Assembly (NCBI RefSeq): GCF_000711725.1 | Contig: NZ_JONP01000013.1 | Span: forward strand, 95,611 to 159,610 | Direction: 5' to 3' | Length of the DNA: 64,000 nt | From: Roseomonas aerilata DSM 19363 | GTDB taxonomy: Bacteria; Pseudomonadota; Alphaproteobacteria; Acetobacterales; Acetobacteraceae | Shown here: piece after piece, positions 52,439 through 60,661 of the stretch | How positions within the stretch are numbered: position 1 is the first letter of the stretch | How the letters are laid out: each line of letters opens with the position of its first letter | Notes under the pieces: model-generated | What the model was told of the DNA's origin: nothing | Databases searched by the model: none | What the model saw: only the letters and a program-made list of their open reading frames with translations | Position numbers and translations under genes: made by a program

Positions 52439-53407
52439 TCAGCCATCCTCCCGCCCGAGTTCGAGGGCGCGGGCATAGACCTGGCGACGGGGCAGGCCGG
52501 TGGCGGCGGCGACCATGGCGGCGGCGTCGCGCAGGGACTGGCCGGCGGCGAGGGCGGCGCGGAGCCGGTCATCCACCTCCTCCGCGCCGCCGGTGGTCTC
52601 GGGGGCCGGGCCGACGACGACGACGATCTCGCCGCGTGCCGGGTGGGTGGCGTAGTGAGCGGCGAGCTCGGGCAGGGACGCGCGCCGCACCTCCTCGAAC
52701 CGCTTCGTCAGTTCGCGCGCGACGGCGGCGGGGCGGTCGCCGAAGCCCGCGGCGAGGGAGGCCAGGCATTCGGCCAGCCGGTGCGGCGCCTCGAAGAAGA
52801 TGAGCGTGGCGGCGAGGCCCGCGCCCTCGGCGGCGCGAAGCCGCCCGATGGCCTCGGCGCGGGCGCCCTCACGCGGGGGCAGGAAGCCCATGAAGAGGAA
52901 GGGCTGGGGCGGCAGGCCGGAGAGGGTGAGGGCCATGACCGCCGCGTTGGGTCCGGGCACGGCGGAAACCGGCGCGCCGGCCTCCATCGCGGCGCGGGCG
53001 AGGCGGTAGCCGGGGTCGCTGACCAGCGGCGTGCCGGCGTCGGAGACGAGGGCGATGCGCGCGCCGCCGAGAAGGCGCTCCAGCAGGCGCGGCACCTCGC
53101 GCGCCTCGTTGTGGTCGTGCAAGGGCTGGAGGGGGGCGGAAATGCCGTGGCGGGCGAGGAGAGGCGCGGTGACGCGCGTGTCCTCGCAGAGGATGAGCTC
53201 GGCGCCGCGGAGGGTCACGACTGCGCGGGAGGAAAGGTCCCCCAGGTTGCCGATGGGGGTCGCGACCAGCCATAACCCAGGAGCCAGCCCGGCGGACGCG
53301 CCGAGAACCGGGCCCCCGGCACCCAGTTCCTCACCAGAAGGGGGCTCGCTTGCATCCTGATCCGTCTCGGGGCCCTGCCCTGGCCCCCCGGTCTTCCAGT
53401 CCGGCAA
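52439..53407 (-). CDS. rsmI: 16S rRNA (cytidine(1402)-2'-O)-methyltransferase
   Basis: RsmI methylates C1402 of 16S rRNA at the ribosome P site. Tetrapyrrole-methylase-fold blocks: GLWLVATPIGNLGDLSSRA, ILCEDTRVTAPLL, ALVSDAGTPLVSDPGYRL and PGPNAAVMALTLSGLP, FFEAPHRLAECL. The closest conventional start before the core is TTG 53407, which leaves a 50-residue extension and overlaps the divergent lipoprotein gene by 58 bp; TTG 53437 is the only other option seen. The divergent partner resembling LpoA is the arrangement seen in many proteobacteria. The usual downstream yraN and gshB are absent here. Confidence 0.93.
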   Translation of the reverse strand: MPDWKTGGPGQGPETDQDASEPPSGEELGAGGPVLGASAGLAPGLWLVATPIGNLGDLSSRAVVTLRGAELILCEDTRVTAPLLARHGISAPLQPLHDHNEAREVPRLLERLLGGARIALVSDAGTPLVSDPGYRLARAAMEAGAPVSAVPGPNAAVMALTLSGLPPQPFLFMGFLPPREGARAEAIGRLRAAEGAGLAATLIFFEAPHRLAECLASLAAGFGDRPAAVARELTKRFEEVRRASLPELAAHYATHPARGEIVVVVGPAPETTGGAEEVDDRLRAALAAGQSLRDAAAMVAAATGLPRRQVYARALELGREDG

Positions 53408-54606
53408 TCCGCGTCCCCCGCCCGTTCCCGCGCCCAATCCGGGGCCTGAGCGCCGTGGCGGCGCTGCTGGCCCTTGTGGGCCTGGCGGCCTGCGCGCCGC
53501 AAGTTCCGCGCGCCCAGTTCTATGGCGGGCCCGCCGCGCCGCTCTTCGCGGGCGGGCCGCAGGCGCCCGCCCAGGCGCCGGTCGCGCGCGTCGCGGTGCT
53601 GCTGCCGATGAGCGGGCCGCAGGCGGCGCTGGGGCCGGCCATGCTGAACGCGGCCACCATGGCGCTGTTCGAATCGGGCGCGCGCGGGGTGGAGCTGGTG
53701 CCGCGCGACACCACGGGTTCTTCCGGCGGCGCCTCGGAGGCGGTGCGCTCGGCGCTGGCGGAGGGCGCGCGGGTGGTGGTGGGGCCGCTGACCGGCTCCG
53801 AGACCACGGCTGCGGCCGGGCAGGCGCGGGCGGCGGGGGTGCCGGTGATCGCCTTCACCAACGACGTGGAGCAGGCGGGCAACGGCGTCTGGGCCGCGGG
53901 TCTGACCCCCTCGCAGCAGGTGCGGCGGCTGCTTGTCTCGGCGCAGGCGGCGGGGATCCGGCGCATGGGGCTGGCGGGGCCGGATGGGCCTTTCACGCGG
54001 CAGCTCGCGAACGCGCTGCGCAATGCCTCGCGCGAGGCCGGGATGTCGCCGCCGGTGATCGTGACCTATCCGGGCTCGGCCTCGCGCCCGCAGGCAGCGG
54101 GGCAGGTGGTCGCCCAGGCCGGGACGGAGGCGATCGGGCTGCTGATCCTCGGTGAGAGCGGGGCGCAGGCGCGCGAGATGGCGGCCGCCCTGGCCGCGGC
54201 CGGGGTCGGCGCGCCGGGCACGCGGCTGGGCGGGCCGGCGCTCTGGGCCGGGGATGCCTCCCTGGCTTCCGAGCCGGCGCTCGCGGGTGCCCTGATACCC
54301 GGACCCGACCCCGGCGCGCGCGCGGCCTTCGAGGCGCGCTACGAGGCGGCCTTCGGCACCCGGCCGCCGCGGCTGGCCGCCACAGCCTATGACGCGACCT
54401 CGGCCGCGCTGCGCTCCGTCCGGCCCTTCGATCCGACCACCCCCGCCGCGCTGCCGGTCGGCGAGCCGCTGCAGGGGGCGGAGGGCGCCTTCCGGCTGCT
54501 GCCGAACGGGCAGGTGCAGCGGGCGCTGGCCGTCTACGCACTGACCTCGGGGGCCGAGCCGCAGATGGTGGAGCCGCCGCTGATGCCGGGGGCGGCGGGC
54601 TCGTAA
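53350..54606 (+). CDS. Penicillin-binding-protein activator, LpoA/YraM-like lipoprotein
   Basis: Lipoprotein with a type I periplasmic-binding-protein fold, 418 residues, related to the C-terminal half of LpoA that activates PBP1A. The lipobox is LVGLAAC (Cys near residue 48). The fold is seen in VARVAVLLPMSGPQAALGPAMLNAATMALFE, ARVVVGPLTGSETTAAAGQARAAGVPVIAFTND and IGLLILGESGAQAREMAAAL. TTG 53350 is the only conventional start that keeps a positively charged signal region; GTG 53455 would cut it off. The E. coli N-terminal TPR half is missing, as is usual in alphaproteobacteria. Confidence 0.85.
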   Translation: MHPDPSRGPALAPRSSSPAIRVPRPFPRPIRGLSAVAALLALVGLAACAPQVPRAQFYGGPAAPLFAGGPQAPAQAPVARVAVLLPMSGPQAALGPAMLNAATMALFESGARGVELVPRDTTGSSGGASEAVRSALAEGARVVVGPLTGSETTAAAGQARAAGVPVIAFTNDVEQAGNGVWAAGLTPSQQVRRLLVSAQAAGIRRMGLAGPDGPFTRQLANALRNASREAGMSPPVIVTYPGSASRPQAAGQVVAQAGTEAIGLLILGESGAQAREMAAALAAAGVGAPGTRLGGPALWAGDASLASEPALAGALIPGPDPGARAAFEARYEAAFGTRPPRLAATAYDATSAALRSVRPFDPTTPAALPVGEPLQGAEGAFRLLPNGQVQRALAVYALTSGAEPQMVEPPLMPGAAGS

Positions 54607-54655
54607 CCCTGGCGGCGGCCCGACTCTGACCCCCCCGCGCCCGCCCCTGCTCGAC

Positions 54656-56008
54656 GTGCTGCGCGCCGCCGGGCTGCTGGGCGGCGTGCCGATGCTCGTG
54701 CTGCTGGTGCTCGGCCTTTCCGGCCGGGCGGACGGGGTGGCGGTGGTGCTGGGGCTGCTGGTGACGGCCCTCGGGGCCTTCCTGCTCGGCCGGGCCTGGG
54801 TGAGGACGCTGGCGGGGCTGGAGGCGGACCTGCGGGCGGCGGTCGAGGGGCGGGCGCCGGGCCCCACCCCGCGCCCGCTGACCCGGGTTGCGGGGCGGGT
54901 GACGGAGCTGGCCGCCCGCCTGGCCCGGAGCCTCGCGGAGCGGGAGGAGATGGTGGGGCGCCTCCGCCGGGCGGATGCCGCGATCATCGAGGCGCTGCCG
55001 GACCCGCTGATCGTGCTCGGGGCCGACCGGCGGCCGCTGCGGGCGAATGCCGCCGCGCGCCGCTTCTTCGGGGGCGAGGGGCCGGCGCCCGCGACCGCCG
55101 ATACCGCGGCCTTCCTGCGCCACCCCGGCATCGCCGGCGCCGTGGACCGGGCGCTGGCCGAGGGCGTGCCGCAGGTGGCGGAGGCGGTGCTGCCGGTGCC
55201 GGTGCCGCGCGACCTCTCGACCCAGGTGATCCCGCTCGACCCGCCGCTCTCGGACGGCGGGCGGCTGCTGGTGGTACTGGCGGACCGCACCCAGGCGCGG
55301 GCGGCGGAGCGGATGCGGGCGGATTTCGTCGCCAATGCGAGCCACGAGCTGCGGACGCCGCTCGCCTCCATCATGGGCTTCGTGGAGACGCTGCGGGGCC
55401 CGGCGGAGGGCGATGCCGAGGCGCGCGCGCGGTTCCTCAAGATCATCGCCGAGCAGGCGGAGCGGATGCGGCGGCTGATCGAGGACCTGCTGGGCCTCTC
55501 GCGCATCGAGATGACGGAGCACCAGGCGCCGACCGGCAGCGCCCGGCTGGACGAGCTGGCGCGGGGGGAGGCGGAGGCGATGGCGCCGATCTTCGCCGCG
55601 CGGGGGGCGCGGCTGGCGCTGGAGCTGGAGCCCGCGACGGCGGCGCCCGCCGATCCCGGGCAGCTCTCGCAGGTGCTGCGGAACCTGATGGAGAACGCGG
55701 TGCGCTACGGGCGGGAGGGCGGGCAGGTGGTGCTGTCCGTCCGGGCGCTGACCGCGCCGGAGGGGGCGCTGCCGCCAGGGGTGCTGCTGCGGGTGGCCGA
55801 CGACGGACCGGGGATCGCGCGCGAGCACATCCCGCGGTTGACGGAGCGCTTCTACCGCGTGGATGCGGGGCGCTCGCGCGGGGTGGGCGGCACGGGGCTG
55901 GGGCTGGCCATCGTGAAGCACATCGTCTCCCACCACCGCGGGCAGCTGCTGATCGAGAGCGAGCCGGGGCGGGGGACGGCGATGCGGGTCTGGCTGCCCG
56001 GGCATTGA
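54656..56008 (+). CDS. Sensor histidine kinase, PhoR-like
   Basis: Membrane histidine kinase, 450 residues. Two N-terminal membrane helices (VPMLVLLVLGL and VAVVLGLLVTALGAFLLG) with hardly any periplasmic part, then a PAS-like domain (AAIIEALPDPLIVLGADRRPLRANAAARRFFG), H-box FVANASHELRTPLASIMGFVETL, N-box LRNLMENAVRYG, and G-boxes ADDGPGIA, GTGLGLAIVKHI. This layout is PhoR-like. No phoB, pst or phoU gene is adjacent, so the phosphate link is only by similarity. GTG 54656 is taken as the start. Confidence 0.87.
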   Translation: MLRAAGLLGGVPMLVLLVLGLSGRADGVAVVLGLLVTALGAFLLGRAWVRTLAGLEADLRAAVEGRAPGPTPRPLTRVAGRVTELAARLARSLAEREEMVGRLRRADAAIIEALPDPLIVLGADRRPLRANAAARRFFGGEGPAPATADTAAFLRHPGIAGAVDRALAEGVPQVAEAVLPVPVPRDLSTQVIPLDPPLSDGGRLLVVLADRTQARAAERMRADFVANASHELRTPLASIMGFVETLRGPAEGDAEARARFLKIIAEQAERMRRLIEDLLGLSRIEMTEHQAPTGSARLDELARGEAEAMAPIFAARGARLALELEPATAAPADPGQLSQVLRNLMENAVRYGREGGQVVLSVRALTAPEGALPPGVLLRVADDGPGIAREHIPRLTERFYRVDAGRSRGVGGTGLGLAIVKHIVSHHRGQLLIESEPGRGTAMRVWLPGH

Positions 56009-56079
56009 GGGCGGTGGGTCCGGGGGGCAGCACCGCCGGGGAAGTTCGAGGATTCCGCCGTTCGGCCCTGGTCCCGGCG

Positions 56080-56145
56080 GGGCCGAAAAAATAGAAGGGG
56101 CGCCGGGAGGAATTCTTCTCCCGTCCCGGCCCGACATCCTTCTTC
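56080..56145 (+). repeat. P4-type module after the phoR-like gene
   Basis: GCCGGGAGGAATTCTTCTCCCGTCCCGGC followed by CATCCTTCTTCGG resembles a shortened P4 hairpin with its T/C tract. It lies 70 to 130 bp after the kinase stop and ahead of trpS in the same direction, so it may end the kinase transcript. Confidence 0.55.
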
Positions 56146-56208
56146 GGGCGGGGCACCCTCAACGAGCCCCCGGCGCTCCAACCGCCGGCCGGCCAGGAAA
56201 CCCCTTCC

Positions 56209-57210
56209 ATGCAGCGCGTCTTCTCGGGCATCCAGCCCTCCGGCGTCCCCACCCTCGGCAACTACCTGGGGGCCATCCGCAACTGGGTGCCGATGCAGGA
56301 CACGCACGAGGCGATCTTCTGCGTGGTGGACCAGCACGCCATCACCCAGTGGCAGGACCCGCGCGAGCTGACGCGGCAGACGCGGGACATGGCGGCGGCG
56401 CTGCTGGCCTGCGGGCTCGATCCCGCGCGCTGCACCCTGTTCGTGCAGTCCCACGTGCACGCGCACACGCGCCTGGCCTGGATCTTCAACTGCGTGGCGC
56501 GGATCGGCTGGCTGAACCGGATGACGCAGTTCAAGGACAAGGCGGGCAAGGACCGCGACAATGCGGGCGCCGGCCTCTACGTCTATCCGAACCTGATGGC
56601 CGCCGACATCCACGCCTATCACGCCACGCGCGTGCCGGTGGGCGAGGACCAGAAGCAGCACCTGGAGCTGGCGAACGACATCGCCGAGAAGTTCAACCAC
56701 GACTACGGCGTGGAGTTCTTCCCGCATATCGACGCGCACATCATGGGCGTGGCCGCCCGCGTGATGTCGCTGCGCGACGGCACGAAGAAGATGAGCAAGT
56801 CGGATCCCTCCGACCAGTCGCGCATCAACCTCTCCGACGACGCCGACACGATCTCGCTCAAGATCCGCCGCGCGAAGACCGACCCGGAGCCGCTGCCCTC
56901 GGAGATGCAGGGGCTGGAGAACCGGCCGGAGGCGCGGAACCTGGTGGGCATCCTGGCCGCCATCACCGACACGACGCCGGAGGAGGTGCTGCGCCAGCAC
57001 GGCGGACAGGGCTTCGGCACCTTCAAGGGGATCCTGGCCGACGCGCTGACCGCGCATCTCTCGCCCATCGCGGCGGAGACGCGGCGGCTGCTGGACGATC
57101 CAGGGGCGGTGGACGCGCTGCTGCGGCGCGGTGCGGAGCGCGCGCGGGCGATCGCGGAGCCGATCGTGGCGAAGGCGGAGGAGCTGGTCGGCTTCCTGCC
57201 GCCGCGCTGA
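56209..57210 (+). CDS. trpS: Tryptophan--tRNA ligase
   Basis: Class I aminoacyl-tRNA synthetase, 333 residues. The HIGH-equivalent is the TLGNYLG block just after FSGIQPSG; the KMSKS loop is [16 protein letters not shown]. Other TrpRS features include [50 protein letters not shown]. Start ATG 56209 has a weak ribosome site. murJ follows by 27 bp, so the two genes are probably co-transcribed. Confidence 0.97.
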   Translation: MQRVFSGIQPSGVPTLGNYLGAIRNWVPMQDTHEAIFCVVDQHAITQWQDPRELTRQTRDMAAALLACGLDPARCTLFVQSHVHAHTRLAWIFNCVARIGWLNRMTQFKDKAGKDRDNAGAGLYVYPNLMAADIHAYHATRVPVGEDQKQHLELANDIAEKFNHDYGVEFFPHIDAHIMGVAARVMSLRDGTKKMSKSDPSDQSRINLSDDADTISLKIRRAKTDPEPLPSEMQGLENRPEARNLVGILAAITDTTPEEVLRQHGGQGFGTFKGILADALTAHLSPIAAETRRLLDDPGAVDALLRRGAERARAIAEPIVAKAEELVGFLPPR

Positions 57211-57237
57211 CGCCGCCCCCATGATGCTGAGCACGTC

Positions 57238-58785
57238 ATGCTGAGGGGAATCCTCACCGTCGGTGTCTGGACGCTGGGCAGCCGCGCGCTCGGCTTCCTG
57301 CGGGACATGCTGATCGCGGCCAGCCTCGGCGCGGGGCCGATCGCCGACGCCTTCTTCATCGCGCTGAAGCTGCCGAACCTGTTTCGCCGGCTCTTCGGGG
57401 AGGGCGCCTTCAACGCGGCCTTCGTGCCGGCCTTCGCGGGCACGCTGGCCGTGTCCGGCCCCGTGCAGGCACGGGCGCTGGCCGAGCGCATGTCCACGCT
57501 GATGACGCTGTGGCTGACGCTGCTGGCGACCCTGGGCATCCTCTTCATGCCGCAGGTGATGACGGTGCTGGCGCCCGGCTTCACCGACGACCCGCTGCGC
57601 TTCGGGCTGGCCGTCGAGATGACGCGGATCACCTTTCCCTATCTCGTCTTCATCTGCCTCACCGCGCTCGTCTCGGGCGTGCTGAACGGGTTGGATCGCT
57701 TCGCCGCCGCCGCCGGGGCGCCGGTGCTGTTCAACCTGCTCTCGATGGGCGCGCTTTTCGCGCTCTCGCCTTTCGTCGCCACGCCCGGGCACGCGCTGGC
57801 CTGGGGGGTGACGGTCTCGGGGGCGGCGCAGCTGCTGCTGGTCTGGGTAGCGGTCGCGCGGGCGGGGATGCCGATGCGCATCGTCTCCCGCCCGAGCATG
57901 ACGCCGGAGGTGCGGGCGGTGCTGCGGCGGATGGGGCCGGGGCTGATCGGCGCGGGGGTGACGCAGCTCAACCTGGCGGTGGACGTGATCATCTCCTCCC
58001 TGCTGCCGGCGGGGGCGGTGTCCTACCTCTACTACGCCGACCGGATCGGGCAGCTCCCGCTCGGCGTCATCGGGGCGGCGGTGGGCACGGCGATGCTGCC
58101 GCTGCTGTCGAAGCAGTTGCAGGGCGGCAAGCCACTCTCGGCGCACCGGACCATGAACCGGGCGATCGAGCTCTCGCTGGCGCTGGCCCTGCCGGCGGCC
58201 GCGGCGCAGGCGCTGCTGGCCTGGCCGATCATCTCGGGGCTTTTCGTGCGCGGCGCCTTCGGGGAGCTGGAGGGCGCGGCGACGGCGGCGGCGCTGACGG
58301 CCTATGCGCTGGGGCTGCCGGCCTTCATCCTGGTGAAGGCCTTCGTGCCCGGCTTCTTCGCGCGCGGCGACACGGCGACGCCGGTGAAGGTGGGGCTGGC
58401 GGTGGTGGCGCTGAACCTCGCGCTGAACCTTCTTCTCACGCGCTACCTCGCGCATGTGGGGATCGCGCTGGCGACGGGGCTCTCGGCCTGGGTGAACGTG
58501 ATCGCGCTCGCCTGGCTGCTGCGGCGGCGGCAGGCCTGGCGGCCGGACCGGCGGCTGCGCCGGCGCGTGCCGCGTCTGCTGATGGCGACGCTGGCGATGG
58601 CGCTGGTGCTGTTGGCGCTGCGCGCGGTGGTGCCGGAGCCGGTCGGGTCGACCATGCGGCTGGCGGTGCTGGCGATGTATGTCGCGGTCGGGCTGGTGAC
58701 GTATTTCGGGATCGCGCAGGCGATCGGCGCGCTGCACCTGGCGGAGATCAGGCGGCGGCCCCGCAGTGCGCCGGCGTCTCCATGA
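57238..58785 (+). CDS. murJ: Lipid II flippase MurJ
   Basis: Integral membrane flippase of the MVF family for lipid II, 515 residues with about 14 membrane segments. Family blocks: LGSRALGFLRDMLIAASLGAGPIADAFFIALKLPNLFRRLFGEGAFNAAFVP at the start (with the conserved central-cavity Arg), LLPAGAVSYLYYADRIGQLPLGVIGAAVGTAMLPLLSK in TM8-9, and LVKAFVPGFFARGDTATPVKVG. It follows trpS by 27 bp, as is common in Rhodospirillales. The last residues form a short basic tail. Confidence 0.96.
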   Translation: MLRGILTVGVWTLGSRALGFLRDMLIAASLGAGPIADAFFIALKLPNLFRRLFGEGAFNAAFVPAFAGTLAVSGPVQARALAERMSTLMTLWLTLLATLGILFMPQVMTVLAPGFTDDPLRFGLAVEMTRITFPYLVFICLTALVSGVLNGLDRFAAAAGAPVLFNLLSMGALFALSPFVATPGHALAWGVTVSGAAQLLLVWVAVARAGMPMRIVSRPSMTPEVRAVLRRMGPGLIGAGVTQLNLAVDVIISSLLPAGAVSYLYYADRIGQLPLGVIGAAVGTAMLPLLSKQLQGGKPLSAHRTMNRAIELSLALALPAAAAQALLAWPIISGLFVRGAFGELEGAATAAALTAYALGLPAFILVKAFVPGFFARGDTATPVKVGLAVVALNLALNLLLTRYLAHVGIALATGLSAWVNVIALAWLLRRRQAWRPDRRLRRRVPRLLMATLAMALVLLALRAVVPEPVGSTMRLAVLAMYVAVGLVTYFGIAQAIGALHLAEIRRRPRSAPASP

Positions 58786-59195
58786 AGGGTTTACTCCTGG
58801 GGCATTAGGATTGCGGACGTTCAGCCGGAAAGTCAGGGCATGAGCACGGACGCTGCAAAAGGCGGCGGGAAGGAACGGATGGGGGCCGCTTGCGGCGCCG
58901 CTTGGCGCGCCCCTATGCTCGGGGCGGAGGCGCTCGGTCGCGAACGCCCGTATGGGGTGGGTCGGTCCGGGAAGGGTCCTGCGCATGGGCGAAGTCCGGG
59001 CGATCGGCCGCGGTTCCGCCGTGGCGCCCCCGCGCGGTTGCCGCTGACCATGCGATGCGTCCTGGCCGGGCCGCGCCCCGGCACCAACGCCCTCGCCACT
59101 TCACGCCGTGCCCCCTCGTTCCCGTCGCGAAGGGGCGGGCGGGGCGCCGCGCACCTCATCCTCCGACTATCCGTGGCAACATGAAGGACCACTCA
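58786..59195. other. 410-bp intergenic gap
   Basis: Between murJ and the SDR gene. A 114-codon open stretch from 58840 has no recognisable domain, an Arg/Gly/Pro-biased composition and no ribosome site, so I do not call it a gene. The end of the gap carries AAGGA at 59183-59187, the ribosome site of the SDR gene. No repeats or RNAs were recognised. Confidence 0.5.
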
Positions 59196-60185
59196 ATGAG
59201 CCTCATCAGCAAGCGCGTCATGGTCACGGGCGGCGCGGGCTTCCTCGGGTCCCATCTCTGCGAAAGGCTGCTACAGGACGGGCACGAGGTGCTCTGCGTG
59301 GACAACTTCTTCACGGGGCGGCGCGCGAACATCGCCCATCTCCTCGGCAATCCGCGCTTCGAGCTGCTGCGGCACGACGTGACCTTCCCGCTCTATGTCG
59401 AGGTGGACGAGATCTACAACCTCGCCTGCCCGGCCTCGCCCGTGCACTACCAGCACGACCCCGTGCAGACGACGAAGACGAGCGTGCTCGGCGCGATCAA
59501 CGTGCTCGGCCTTGCCAAGCGGCTGCGCGTGCCGGTCATGCAGGCCTCGACAAGCGAGATCTACGGCGACCCGACGGTGCACCCGCAGCGCGAGGAGTAC
59601 TGGGGCAACGTGAACACGCTCGGTCCCCGCGCCTGCTACGACGAGGGCAAGCGCTGCGCGGAAACGCTCTTCTTCGACTATCACCGCCAGCACGGGCTGC
59701 AGATCAAAGTGGTGCGGATCTTCAACACCTACGGGCCGCGGATGCATCCCGACGACGGGCGCGTGGTGTCGAACTTCATCGTCCAGGCGCTGCGCGGCGA
59801 GGAGATCACCCTCTACGGCGACGGCGAGCAGACGCGCGCCTTCTGCTATGTCGACGACCTCATCGAGGGCTTCCGGCGCATCATGGGGACGCCCGCGGCG
59901 GTGACGGGGCCGATCAACCTCGGCAACCCGCACGAGATCACGGTGCGCGAGCTTGCCGAGCGCATTCTCCTGCTGACGGGATCGCGCTCCCGCCTTGTCT
60001 TTCGCCCGCGGCCGCAGGACGACCCGACGCAGCGCTGCCCGGACATCACCAAGGCGCGCGAGCTTCTGGGCTGGGCGCCGAACGTGAAGCTGGAGCTGGG
60101 GCTGGAGCGCACGATCGCCTATTTCGACCGGCTGCTCTCCTCGGGCGGCGAAATGCAGCCGCGGGAGAGCGCGGCGCTGCTCTGA
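59196..60185 (+). CDS. UDP-glucuronate decarboxylase-like SDR (UDP-xylose synthase type)
   Basis: Extended short-chain dehydrogenase, 329 residues. NAD site [13 protein letters not shown], catalytic [10 protein letters not shown] and YDEGKR (Tyr-x3-Lys), substrate block [47 protein letters not shown] and C-terminal [22 protein letters not shown] are the UXS pattern, so the likely reaction is UDP-glucuronate to UDP-xylose plus CO2. ATG 59196 is chosen for the AAGGA about 7 bp upstream; ATG 59181 is possible. It would feed a sugar nucleotide to glycosyltransferases such as the one at 60662. Confidence 0.92.
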   Translation: MSLISKRVMVTGGAGFLGSHLCERLLQDGHEVLCVDNFFTGRRANIAHLLGNPRFELLRHDVTFPLYVEVDEIYNLACPASPVHYQHDPVQTTKTSVLGAINVLGLAKRLRVPVMQASTSEIYGDPTVHPQREEYWGNVNTLGPRACYDEGKRCAETLFFDYHRQHGLQIKVVRIFNTYGPRMHPDDGRVVSNFIVQALRGEEITLYGDGEQTRAFCYVDDLIEGFRRIMGTPAAVTGPINLGNPHEITVRELAERILLLTGSRSRLVFRPRPQDDPTQRCPDITKARELLGWAPNVKLELGLERTIAYFDRLLSSGGEMQPRESAALL

Positions 60186-60331
60186 CGAGCATTCCGCCGG
60201 GAGGGAAACCGGGCTCGCTGCCCCTCGCTGCACCGGGCTTGGGGCGCTTGGGCGCGAGCGTAGCAGGTGCGTCGATCCGTGGGGACCGCGCGGGGCGGTG
60301 CCCTGCCTGCGAGAGTCACGCCCCGTTTGCT

Positions 60332-60588
60332 CCGGAGAGGGCGCCGCCCTCTCCGGCGTTCAAGGCAGTGCCCCGAACCCGGGCAGGAGCCCTGTTCGAT
60401 CCGTAGGCTCACCCACGGACCTGCATTCGGCTGGCGGGGACGGATGTCCTGCTGGCGGGTCCCCTGGTGCCTTCCCGCGGGTGCAATCTCCCGGGGTCCA
60501 GGCAAGGCGCACCGTCCGCTCGGCGCTCCGATGGGCCGAAGACGCGCCCTTCGGCAGGTTCGGGGGAGGGAGAAGCCTTCCTCCCCCG
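60332..60588 (-). repeat. Composite palindromic intergenic element, copy G (decayed)
   Basis: P1 is intact at 60332-60356 (CCGGAGAGGGC-n3-GCCCTCTCCGG). P2 is not recognisable. A P3 trace (AAGGCGCACCGTCCG near 60505) and an imperfect P4 hairpin (GGGGGAGGGAGAAG / CTTCCTCCCCC, 60561-60588) remain, the T/C tract being lost. It lies in the convergent gap between the SDR gene and the O-GlcNAc-transferase-like gene. Confidence 0.65.
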
Positions 60589-60661
60589 GTGTCACCAGCG
60601 GCGCGACATCAGGGCTGAGAACCGGTGCCCTGAAGCGGTCGGGGAGAAAGGGGCTTGCGTC

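Noticed and set aside
54656..56008. phoR within a phosphate (pho/pst) operon
   Set aside because: No phoB, pst or phoU gene adjoins; trpS and murJ follow. The PhoU-tailed Na/Pi transporter is 40 kb away.
55852..58986. 1,044-codon open frame on the - strand
   Set aside because: Antisense of the phoR-like gene end, trpS and murJ; His/Arg-rich with no domain.
58840..59184. 114-codon open frame in the murJ-SDR gap
   Set aside because: No ribosome site, no domain, Arg/Gly/Pro bias; treated as non-coding.
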